Shown one piece after another: positions 53,938 through 62,320 of a stretch of 64,000 nt of DNA. The translations under genes were made by a program, and so were the position numbers. Source of the stretch: Bin5 sp022821545. GTDB taxonomy: Bacteria > Chloroflexota > Anaerolineae > Caldilineales > Caldilineaceae. The notes under the pieces were generated by a model. That model was given only the letters and a program-made list of their open reading frames with translations, did no database searches and was not told where the DNA came from. The DNA lies in contig CAXXLO010000002.1 of the NCBI GenBank assembly GCA_963664085.2, positions 1,364,001 to 1,428,000 on the forward strand, in the 5' to 3' direction. Within the stretch, counting starts at the first letter, position 1, and each line of letters begins with the position of its first letter.

Positions 53938-56900
53938 ATGTCCATAAAGCCAACCGAGCAACAGAGCTTCGAAACCCCTCCCCCGGTCGACTCCTATCCG
54001 GAATTGCTACCCCTCGGAGACCCCAATCTCCCCTGGAAGCGATTTGAAGCGTTTTGTGTCGAGTTTGTTTCCAGACTCCCCGACGTCAAGGAAGCGCATC
54101 GCTATGGAGGGCAAGGAAGTCCTCAGAAGGGAATCGACATTATTGCCTACCTCTACAACGGTGAGAAGTGGGCTTTTCAATGCAAACAGAAACAAACGTT
54201 CTCAAAGGCTGACGTCATGAGAGCGATTCAGCAAACGAGCTACAAAGCTGACCGCTTCATCTTGGCGTTGAGTCGTCAAGCCACCAGCGGCGCTCGGGAC
54301 GCTTGCGATTGTTACCCTGACTGGGATGTCTGGGACGTAGACGACATCTCTCGGAAGGTCCGAGATAAGTTGGAGATGCATTCAAGGGCGAAGCTTGTTG
54401 AAGCCCACTTTGGCACCCAGTGGCGGAAGGCGTTCTTGGGCCTCCACGGTCTGTCATCATTCGTTACCCCCACTGAATTTTTCGATCGATTTTCGAACGC
54501 GACGGCTTTATTCAACCACGCATGGGAACTGGTGGGGAGATCCCACCAGTTACGTCAGGCCCACGAGTTCGTAGAGTCGCCGGAGCAGAAAATAGCGATT
54601 CTCACTGGCCGCGGGGGAATTGGAAAGTCAAAAATACTTCACGCATTCGCGGAAACGTTCGACGATGAACACAAGGGATTGGCTCTATGGTACGCGGCTG
54701 AAGGCGTGCCCCTTACTCACGAAAGTGCCGACGATTTGCCTTTCAAACCCTGCGTCGTTGTCGTGGACGACGCCCACCGGCGTGATGATCTGCCAGCCTT
54801 GTTAGCCCTGACCCGGCAGCGGCCACATGTAACCAAGCTCTTCTTGTCATGTCGCCCCTACGGCATTGATCATTTGAAGTCGCAGCTCATTCGAGGAGGA
54901 TTCGATGTTCAAGAGATCGTCGGCCTACCAGACGTTAAAGAACTGTCCCACGAGGAAGTCATAGAACTGGGGCGCCAAGCGCTTGGACCTGAATTCGCAG
55001 ACCACGCTGAGCAGCTCGCAGCCGCTACGTGGGACTGTCCGCTGGTTACCGTAGTGGGAGGACAGTTGCTGGCCAGGAAGACCATTTCTCCTGAAATGCT
55101 GGAGCGAGATGAGGAGTTCCAAGATGCAGTTCTGGTCCGAATTCAAGATACTCTCTTCCGCGAGCTTGGCGATCAGATTGACCCGACGCTGTGCAGATCT
55201 CTCCTGAACTTGATCGCCGCCATCCAACCAATCCGGCTAGACAGCGAGATAACCCTGAACTCCGCGGCAGAGTTCCTGGATATTGATCGCCCAACTCTGC
55301 ATACTTCCCTGGACATACTTGAACAGGCCGGTGTGTTACTTCGGAGGGGCAATACTCTGAGAATCGTCCCAGACGTGCTTGCAGACAACATCCTCCACAA
55401 AGCAAGCGTCACCTCTCAAGGACAGCCAACAAACTACGCGGACATGGTATTCGCTGAATTCGCCCCCCTGTGTCCGGGCGAGGTCTTGAGGAACCTTTCT
55501 GAGCTGGACTGGCGACTGCGGCACTCCGGGGCCCAGGCAACAGATCTGTTGAGTAGCATCTGGCAAGGAATCAGGCTTAACTTCCAGCAGGCGCCAAGCC
55601 TGGGTCGGAGCATGACCCTCGAGATACTTCAGAAAATCGCCGTTTATCAGCCCGAAAGGACCCTCGACCTAGTGGAGTATGCGATTCGAAATCCCGCGGC
55701 CGAATCAGGAAGCCCGGAATGGCCCCAATTGTGGGGAAACAGACACAGCGATGTGTTGCGCCAACTGCCCGCCCTATTGCGGCAGATCAGCTACACCCTC
55801 GATTATCTTCCTCGTTGTTGTGATCTCTTATGGGAATTAGGAAGGGACGACGGCCGAAATCTCAACTCAAATACCGACCACGCAATACGCGTGCTCGCTG
55901 ATCTCGGAGGCTATGCAATCGGTAAACCGTTCATCGTAACCAGCAGGGTGCTGGACACCATAGAGAAACTACTTGAGGACCCCAGCAGTCATGACCATTT
56001 CTACTCTCCCCTTGACATCATCGACCCAATGTTGGCCAAGACAGGGTTCTCTACTCACGTGGAGGGATACAACCTCGTCAATCGTTCATTCACGCTTAAA
56101 GATGAGAACATCAAGTCGATTCGGCAACGCTCGATTTCTCTAATAGGTCGCTGCCTGCTTTCGACCAATCTACGGATATCGTTGCGCGCCCTTGCGAGTT
56201 TGGAGAGTGCTCTTCGTGAACCTCTCCCTTTGTTCAATATGAAGGTATCGGACGAGGATCGAGAGCAGTGGCGGCCTGAGCAACTTGAGATACTGTCGCT
56301 CATCGCAGATCTGGCACAGCGTTCGACAGAGCTAGTGACACTCATCCGCATCAGGGAGATACTCTATTGGCATCGCAGGTATAACCCGTCTGACGAAGTG
56401 AGAGACAAGGCTGAAGCTACCGTATCTTCTATAGCCGAATTGTTCGAAATAAGGCTTACCCAAGAGTTGCTGGACCCCTTCCACATGGATGACTGGCAGC
56501 ATAACGAGGAAAGCGAGGATGATGACTCCGAACTCCGTCCAGAGAAGTGGGAGCAGACGCGGCGGAATCTTGTCGTCGAGTTCCTAGATCACTCGGAACA
56601 CGTGGGCAAGGCTTACGAGATTCTCACTGATAGAATTCAGACCATAACCGCTGCCGGATTTCACCATAACCCGCACGCGCTCCTTGATATTCTTGGAAAT
56701 ACAGCCCCGGAATTTGCCGCTGGTCTCTGTGATATCATCGTTGACAACCCCAACGGGCCGCTTGCTCCACACCTACATTCACTGCTGACAAACGTGAGAA
56801 AATGGAGCGCCGAGCGGGCACGCGATATTGACCAACGCGTTTTGAGGGGAAGCTCAGACATCCTTTGTCGCTGCGTAGCTTTGAGCTATCCGTCGCGGGG

Positions 56901-57576
56901 ATGGGCTGGCGACGCCACGGAAGAGGATGTCGAGGTCATCAGGGAGCTTCTCAATCATAAGGACATCGATGCCAGGGGCTTGGCAATTGGATCACTTTCG
57001 TCTCTGGCAGAAGCACACCCGAAAGTTGCGGTCGGCCTCGCAAAAGACGTTGAAATCGGAGACAACGTGTACTTGGCAGAAAAATTGTATCACCTTTTCT
57101 CCGATGGAGGGGGGATTCCATTTCAGGAGTTGACATCGGATGATCTCAAAACCCTTCTGTCCAAGCTTGAGGATGTTCAGGCGATCGAAGACTATAGCAT
57201 TAACGCCTTCCTGGTCAAAGCATCCGAACAAGACGCCAAGGCAGTTGTAGGACTTCTACTGACTCGGATCAGGAAGAAGGATGATGAGGGGGTCAACTAC
57301 GACGCGCTCCCTATACAGGGCTTTCAGAACCCGTTAGCCGGTTTGGCCGCAAGTCCAGACCACGAGACCATCCTGCGAGAGATTCGTGACATCTTGCTTG
57401 AGCCAGGGGGGGGCTTCCGAGTACTTGATAGGGAAGCTGTTCCGAGAAGTCTCGCTAGATTTCGAGTCGGCAGTCAGTCTGAAAGTGCTGGACGAATGGA
57501 TCAACTCAGGAGACGCTGCCAGGATCCAATCTGCTGCTCGCCTGGTCTCTCGCGCAAAACCAGAGTTCGTCTTTGA
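53938..57576 (+). CDS. STAND NTPase with N-terminal Mrr-like nuclease (Avs-like), frameshifted near the 3' end
   Basis: The 1212-residue frame starts after AAGGAAG. Residues 32-90 match an Mrr-type PD-(D/E)XK nuclease: G-x2-G at 57-60, GIDI with D67, then QCK (81-83). A STAND-type P-loop NTPase follows, with Walker A GRGGIGKS (224-231), Walker B VVVVDDAH (273-280) and sensor-like SCRP (304-307). A winged helix and long HEAT/TPR-like repeats follow to the end. This is the layout of Avs-type antiviral STAND proteins, which sense phage proteins and activate a nuclease. At the G8 run 57406-57413 the frame shifts, and the last ~55 residues are not conserved-looking. The natural C-terminus continues in the +1 frame to 57862. 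Confidence 0.85.
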   Translation: MSIKPTEQQSFETPPPVDSYPELLPLGDPNLPWKRFEAFCVEFVSRLPDVKEAHRYGGQGSPQKGIDIIAYLYNGEKWAFQCKQKQTFSKADVMRAIQQTSYKADRFILALSRQATSGARDACDCYPDWDVWDVDDISRKVRDKLEMHSRAKLVEAHFGTQWRKAFLGLHGLSSFVTPTEFFDRFSNATALFNHAWELVGRSHQLRQAHEFVESPEQKIAILTGRGGIGKSKILHAFAETFDDEHKGLALWYAAEGVPLTHESADDLPFKPCVVVVDDAHRRDDLPALLALTRQRPHVTKLFLSCRPYGIDHLKSQLIRGGFDVQEIVGLPDVKELSHEEVIELGRQALGPEFADHAEQLAAATWDCPLVTVVGGQLLARKTISPEMLERDEEFQDAVLVRIQDTLFRELGDQIDPTLCRSLLNLIAAIQPIRLDSEITLNSAAEFLDIDRPTLHTSLDILEQAGVLLRRGNTLRIVPDVLADNILHKASVTSQGQPTNYADMVFAEFAPLCPGEVLRNLSELDWRLRHSGAQATDLLSSIWQGIRLNFQQAPSLGRSMTLEILQKIAVYQPERTLDLVEYAIRNPAAESGSPEWPQLWGNRHSDVLRQLPALLRQISYTLDYLPRCCDLLWELGRDDGRNLNSNTDHAIRVLADLGGYAIGKPFIVTSRVLDTIEKLLEDPSSHDHFYSPLDIIDPMLAKTGFSTHVEGYNLVNRSFTLKDENIKSIRQRSISLIGRCLLSTNLRISLRALASLESALREPLPLFNMKVSDEDREQWRPEQLEILSLIADLAQRSTELVTLIRIREILYWHRRYNPSDEVRDKAEATVSSIAELFEIRLTQELLDPFHMDDWQHNEESEDDDSELRPEKWEQTRRNLVVEFLDHSEHVGKAYEILTDRIQTITAAGFHHNPHALLDILGNTAPEFAAGLCDIIVDNPNGPLAPHLHSLLTNVRKWSAERARDIDQRVLRGSSDILCRCVALSYPSRGWAGDATEEDVEVIRELLNHKDIDARGLAIGSLSSLAEAHPKVAVGLAKDVEIGDNVYLAEKLYHLFSDGGGIPFQELTSDDLKTLLSKLEDVQAIEDYSINAFLVKASEQDAKAVVGLLLTRIRKKDDEGVNYDALPIQGFQNPLAGLAASPDHETILREIRDILLEPGGGFRVLDREAVPRSLARFRVGSQSESAGRMDQLRRRCQDPICCSPGLSRKTRVRL

Positions 57577-57862
57577 GAACGTCGAATTCACTTCAAATCT
57601 ACTGGAGCGTGCTTATGCCGCGAGTTTTGATTGCCATAGAAGCGTGGCCAGTAATTTGACGAGCAGCGCGATCTCTGGTGACCGCTCGGGAACACCCGGA
57701 CAACCAATGTCCGAGGATGTATCCTTGAGGGATCAAGCATTGGCGGCAAAGAACCAATTTAACGCAGGTTCACCCTCATTCAAGTTTTATGATTCGCTAG
57801 TTGATTTTGCCGAAGCGTTCATTAAGGAGGACCTTCTGAGAGATGAAGATCTATTTGAGTAG
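57413..57862 (+). pseudogene. Displaced C-terminus of the STAND protein, +1 frame after a G8 tract
   Basis: This 149-residue frame continues directly from the G8 tract (ASEYLIGKLFREVSLD onward) and has the helical, hydrophilic character of the preceding repeats. It ends in an acidic FIKEDLLRDEDLFE tail. If one G were removed from the run, the STAND gene would read through from 53938 to 57862 as about 1307 residues. The frameshift may be a sequencing or assembly error, a phase-variable state or a real loss. Confidence 0.7.
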
Positions 57863-58115
57863 CCCTTAGCCTACGCGCCCTGATCAAAGCCAGCCGCATC
57901 CATCTGGATGCACCTTATTTTTCCCATTTCGTTGTCTAGCGATTGGGGCCAACCATAGCCCCGGTTGGACAGTTGCATGGCAGTAGGGCCGCATTACACG
58001 ACTGATGGAATTACGAATGCCAAGCGATAGCGGACCATAGGACTTGCTTTGGGAAAACTGGAAGTCAGACCATAAATCGTATCTTACGTCTCGTTGAAAA
58101 GCGAAAGGAGTACAG

Positions 58116-59201
58116 ATGGCAGTGCTATTCATTGACGACAATAGACAAACTCCCGCCCGGCAGCTTGTGGGCCGGGAGCTACCCAATGGCTGGAAAGTCG
58201 AGGAAGCAGTTGAGCGGCCATCGAACGCGACCGGGGGAAACTTTTCCGCATCTTACATTGTCCGTGGTGGCGATGGAAGAAAGGCGTTTCTCAAGGCAAT
58301 GGATTACATGAAAGCCTTGGGAGATGCGGATCCAGCAACGGCACTGGAGATCATGACCACAGCCTTTAACTTTGAACGGTCTCTGTTGGAAAAGTGTAGA
58401 TCGAGGAATCTATCTCGTATAGTACGAGTTCTTGATGGCGGAATACTACCAGCCCAAGATGGAGATCCAAGCAGCGTTGTGCAGTATCTTGTTTTCGAGT
58501 TAGCAAGCGGAGACATTCGGTCAGTTAAAGAAATAGGACAGACTTTCGAGTTTGCTTGGGCTTTGCGAATAATGCATCAGGCAGCGGCGGCGTTGCAGCA
58601 GCTTCACTCTGTTCGGATTGCACATCAGGATGTGAAGCCATCAAATATACTGCTTTACGAAAATGACCGTTATAAGTTGGCCGATTTGGGCAGAGCATTT
58701 GATCTGAACCAGTCATCTCCTCACGATGAAATGCCGTGCGCTGGCGACCAGACCTACGCACCGCCAGAACTTCTCTATGGGCATCTTCACGAAGACTGGA
58801 CGATACGACGATTGGGATGTGATATGTACCTTTTAGGCAGTTTATTCGTATTCTTGTGTACCGGTGTCTCCTTGACGCCTCTGCTCTTAAAGCGGCTGGA
58901 TGTGCAGCATCACCCTAGAAACTGGAACGGCCCTTATGGAGAAGTGCTGTCCTATATAGAGAGTGAATTCGCACAGATTCTTCGGGAATATCGAGAGATG
59001 ATACCCTCCGGTTTTTCTGAGGAGACCGCCAGCTTGGTGGGACAATTATGCAATCCTGATCCTCAGCGACGTGGGCATCCATTGAATTCTCTGTCTGTCA
59101 ACCGATATTCCTTAGAGCGTTATGTCTCCGTTTTCGATCGTCTCGCGAAGAAGGCAGAGTGGTCGCTGAGACGCGGAAGTTCAATTCATCGAGTCAACTA
59201 A
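58116..59201 (+). CDS. Eukaryotic-like serine/threonine protein kinase
   Basis: The 361-residue protein has a protein-kinase fold. The ATP-binding lysine is probably K60 (AFLKAMD), the catalytic loop is HQDVKPSNIL (170-179, HRD variant), DLG at 190-192 replaces DFG, and APPE (215-218) is the activation-segment end. There is no transmembrane segment or extracellular sensor domain, so it is cytoplasmic. AAAGGAG precedes the ATG. The TPR gene follows two bases after the stop, so the pair is co-expressed. Kinases beside STAND/TPR proteins suggest a signalling role in a conflict system; this is inference. The 253 bp upstream hold no gene. Confidence 0.85.
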   Translation: MAVLFIDDNRQTPARQLVGRELPNGWKVEEAVERPSNATGGNFSASYIVRGGDGRKAFLKAMDYMKALGDADPATALEIMTTAFNFERSLLEKCRSRNLSRIVRVLDGGILPAQDGDPSSVVQYLVFELASGDIRSVKEIGQTFEFAWALRIMHQAAAALQQLHSVRIAHQDVKPSNILLYENDRYKLADLGRAFDLNQSSPHDEMPCAGDQTYAPPELLYGHLHEDWTIRRLGCDMYLLGSLFVFLCTGVSLTPLLLKRLDVQHHPRNWNGPYGEVLSYIESEFAQILREYREMIPSGFSEETASLVGQLCNPDPQRRGHPLNSLSVNRYSLERYVSVFDRLAKKAEWSLRRGSSIHRVN

Positions 59202-59203
59202 TC

Positions 59204-60721
59204 ATGGCTGGATTCATTTCTGACAAAGCACGCCAAGTAATTCCGCGCTGGAGGACTCTCCGCGAGACTCTGAGACGAAGGGAACTCGACTCTGTCGTTC
59301 CTTCGCGAGTCTATCAGAAAGATGCCCCTGACTTCCTAGCACAGAAGTTGATTGACTGGAAACAGCACCAGACTGTAGGACATGCGGCTGACCTCGTGGG
59401 TGCGGGTGTAGCACTAGGACGAAAGGAAGAGATCACAGGTGCGGCAAAATTCCTATTGCGAGACGATGTGTATGCACTCTCCTGGGCAAGGGAGCTTGCA
59501 GTACACGCCTTAGACACTCCAGACAACGGTAAGATTGTCGCCCCGACACCGGAAGTGATGGAAGAGTCTTACTTGCACGGCCAAGTAAGACATCTTCGAC
59601 AGCTGCTGCATAGTGAACCCCGGGATCCTATCTCGTGGGTGGAGTTATCTCGTGTCTATGCGATCCTCGGTCTTGGCGAGCAAGCAGGGAGGTGTATGAG
59701 CATTGCACTCCAACTTGCGACGACTAATCGGTTCGTACTTCGTTCGGCCTGTCGACTCTTTGTCCATCTTGGCGATCCTGAAAGAGCCCATGGAATTCTT
59801 GCAAAATCGGATCGAACTCCCCATGACCCATGGTTGCTGGCGGCTGAGATCGCGGTAGGAAGCATTGCCGAGAAACGACCAAAGTTAATAAAGCCTGCTC
59901 GGAGAATGCTTTCAAGAGGAAAGTTTGCAAGTTCTCACATAAGTGAACTTGCGTCGGCGTTGGCCACATTGGAGCTTGGATCTGGCAGCTTACGGAAGTC
60001 TAAGAAATTGTTCAAGTTATCATTGGAGGAGCCGACCGAGAACAGCATCGCTCAGGCGGCTTGGACGTCGTGGCGTGAAAGGGATATCTACTTCGAGGAT
60101 CGTAGTCTGGCGCGTTTCAATGCGTTTGAGGCCCAATCCTGGATCTCTTTTCAGAAAGGAGATTGGGGCCAATCTATAGCGCAATGCAAACTTTGGCAGT
60201 TCGATCAGCCGTTTTCCAGCTGGCCCAGTATCTTCGGTTCCTTCATAGCAGCGATTGTGCTGGAGGACTATCAGATGAGCGAATGGTTCGCGGAGATTGG
60301 CCTTAGAGCCAACCCCACGGATTTCATGCTTCTTAATAACCTGGCATTTGCACGCGTAAATCTCGGCAAAATGGAAGGGGCCAGTGAGGCTCTGACACGA
60401 GCTTACCGCTCACAAATGTCAGAACGAGAAAATATGGCAATACAGGCAACAAGAGGATTTCTGGAATTTCAGAATGGAAATCTGGAAGTTGGACGACGAC
60501 TGTACTTAGATGCGCTCACAGCAGCACAAAAGTTGGAAAGGCAGGATGTATTGCTGTTCGCCCTGACATCTGTGTACCTGGCGACAGAATTGATTATGCG
60601 GGCTAGCGAGGAGGGGGGTACCGAGTTGGCCAGAGCATTTCAGGCGCTAAAGCAGGGACGGGATCCGATTTTCCGAGTGCTTGAAGATAGGCTCACAAAG
60701 CTTACAACCGGCTCGAAATGA
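59204..60721 (+). CDS. TPR-repeat protein
   Basis: The 505-residue protein is helical throughout, with TPR-like pairs visible at ~135-180, ~300-420 (AFARVNLGKMEGASEALTRAY) and ~430-470. It begins two bases after the kinase stop, so it is likely the partner or substrate-recruiting scaffold of the kinase. I chose the ATG at 59204 over an upstream GTG that overlaps the kinase. No catalytic motif is seen. Composition is lower in GC than the core genes. Confidence 0.8.
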   Translation: MAGFISDKARQVIPRWRTLRETLRRRELDSVVPSRVYQKDAPDFLAQKLIDWKQHQTVGHAADLVGAGVALGRKEEITGAAKFLLRDDVYALSWARELAVHALDTPDNGKIVAPTPEVMEESYLHGQVRHLRQLLHSEPRDPISWVELSRVYAILGLGEQAGRCMSIALQLATTNRFVLRSACRLFVHLGDPERAHGILAKSDRTPHDPWLLAAEIAVGSIAEKRPKLIKPARRMLSRGKFASSHISELASALATLELGSGSLRKSKKLFKLSLEEPTENSIAQAAWTSWRERDIYFEDRSLARFNAFEAQSWISFQKGDWGQSIAQCKLWQFDQPFSSWPSIFGSFIAAIVLEDYQMSEWFAEIGLRANPTDFMLLNNLAFARVNLGKMEGASEALTRAYRSQMSERENMAIQATRGFLEFQNGNLEVGRRLYLDALTAAQKLERQDVLLFALTSVYLATELIMRASEEGGTELARAFQALKQGRDPIFRVLEDRLTKLTTGSK

Positions 60722-60784
60722 TTGTCGTGGGAGACGGACCTGCGACCAGTCATAAGAAATTGGCGGAAGAGGAGAAGAGACAAC

Positions 60785-61150
60785 ATGAGCCAACTCGGTT
60801 TGCTGACCGGCATTTACGCCGACGTCGAATCATACGGCGCGCTGATAGACAGAGTGATTGACCGCTTGGCGCGGGGGCAGGTTGACCCGACCGAGCCGGA
60901 CCAGAAGAGGCTGGCGCGGCTTTTCGTTGATGCCGGCGATCATGGTCTGGCGTCGCAGTCCCTTGAAGCGTTGACTCTGGACAGCCTGCTCAGGACAAGC
61001 GCCGCTGAACCTATGGCAGACTTGAAACTGCTTGGTGAACGTCTTCAGAACGGTGACGTGGATCAGGCGTTTCTGCGCCAACTCGAGGAACTCGCAAGAA
61101 AGCTGGAACAGAAGCGGGTGGATATTGTTCGTCAGATGCGGGGTCGTTGA
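60785..61150 (+). CDS. Small helical hypothetical protein
   Basis: The 121-residue product begins MSQLGLLTGIYADVE, with AGGAG about 12 bases before the ATG, so I prefer this start over an upstream in-frame TTG at 60722. It is helical and charged, with no motif I recognise. It lies 63 bp after the TPR gene and before the DUF2806-like gene. It could be an adaptor of either module. Confidence 0.5.
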   Translation: MSQLGLLTGIYADVESYGALIDRVIDRLARGQVDPTEPDQKRLARLFVDAGDHGLASQSLEALTLDSLLRTSAAEPMADLKLLGERLQNGDVDQAFLRQLEELARKLEQKRVDIVRQMRGR

Positions 61151-61269
61151 TGTTCGAGAGACACTTGACAGGGTTGTTTGACCCACTATTGGAGCGGGCG
61201 CCGGAGGGGGTTATTGTTGTGCAAAGAGCGATTGTGGGCAATTTCGACAGCCACCGGCACATGATTATG

Positions 61270-61299
61270 AGGGGCGGACGCCTTTGCAAGTCCGCCTCT
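61270..61299. other. Leader hairpin before the DUF2806-like gene
   Basis: AGGGGCGGAC (61270-61279) pairs with GTCCGCCTCT (61290-61299), with one G-T pair, around a 10-nt loop. It lies immediately before the AGGAG ribosome site of the next gene. It could act as a weak attenuator or an mRNA processing site. Confidence 0.4.
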
Positions 61300-61321
61300 A
61301 TTACAGGAGAACATACCGAAA

Positions 61322-62320
61322 ATGGTTGAGGTTGTCTTCAAAATACCCGCAATCGAAAAACTTCTGGATTATCTCGCCAGCGGCATTGGGGCGACTGCCG
61401 GACCGCTCCTTCTCCCGTGGCGGGCATATATGGAGGGGAAAGCGGACCGCATTTCCGCCCGAGCTTATGCTGATGTTCTGCCTATCATTACGAAGGCACA
61501 AGACGATGCGCGGCGGTCCCTGGTTGCGCCGGACGCGGAAGTTCATGGAGCAGTGGAAATCACCCAGGAGCACCTAAAGCAGGTAATCGAGTTTCAAGGG
61601 CTGAAACGACTCGCCAATATCGCATCGGTTGTAGATCATGCAGCGGAAGAACTCCGTGATAAGGAAGTTCCCGACATCGAACCGGACCATGACTGGACCG
61701 CCCGCTTCTTCGACTGCGTGCAGGACGTTTCGTCTGGACATATGCAGAAGTTGTGGGCCAAAGTTCTGTCTGGCGAAGTGGAGAATCCTGGCCGGACCTC
61801 GCTCCGTACTCTGGACACGCTAAGGAACATGACCAAACGGGACGCCGAACTGTTCGAAAGACTCGCCGGGTTCGTCATTGATGGTGAATTTATCTTTCGC
61901 GATGCTTCTGTCGTAGAACGCCATCAGGTAATCAGATTTGGTGACTTGCTGAAGCTTCAGGACTGCGGTCTGATAAGCGTTGTGCCTTTCTTGGAAAAGA
62001 TGTTTTCTGAAAAAGGTTTTAAGAAGTTGATGTTGCCGTATCAGGCTGAAGTATTGCTGATTACCGCAGATGATGGCATTCGGGCAAAGCTGACAGTCCC
62101 TCAATTTCCGCTTACAGCCGCTGGCAGGCAACTCTACGGTGTTGTTCAATGCACAGTGCAAATGGCGTACTTGCACGATTTTGCCAATTTTCTCCACCTG
62201 GAAGGGTGCCAATTAACGCTCCTTCATGGTGCAAGGATGTCCCCCGGCGGCAACCTCGAATACGTCAGCAGCACTCCAATAGAACCAAGACCTATACAGC
62301 CAGGCACGAGATTAAGATGA
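61322..62320 (+). CDS. DUF2806-like protein
   Basis: The 332-residue protein matches the DUF2806 pattern: a helical N-terminus, then PDHDWTARFFDCVQDVSSGHMQKLWAKVLSGEVENPG (residues ~121-157), then DAELFERLAGFV. A membrane-associated stretch is possible at ~16-34 (SGIGATAGPLLLPW). The molecular function of DUF2806 is not known. Its TGA overlaps the ATG of the DUF1156 methylase (ATGATG), so the two are translationally coupled. AGGAG precedes the start. Confidence 0.75.
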   Translation: MVEVVFKIPAIEKLLDYLASGIGATAGPLLLPWRAYMEGKADRISARAYADVLPIITKAQDDARRSLVAPDAEVHGAVEITQEHLKQVIEFQGLKRLANIASVVDHAAEELRDKEVPDIEPDHDWTARFFDCVQDVSSGHMQKLWAKVLSGEVENPGRTSLRTLDTLRNMTKRDAELFERLAGFVIDGEFIFRDASVVERHQVIRFGDLLKLQDCGLISVVPFLEKMFSEKGFKKLMLPYQAEVLLITADDGIRAKLTVPQFPLTAAGRQLYGVVQCTVQMAYLHDFANFLHLEGCQLTLLHGARMSPGGNLEYVSSTPIEPRPIQPGTRLR

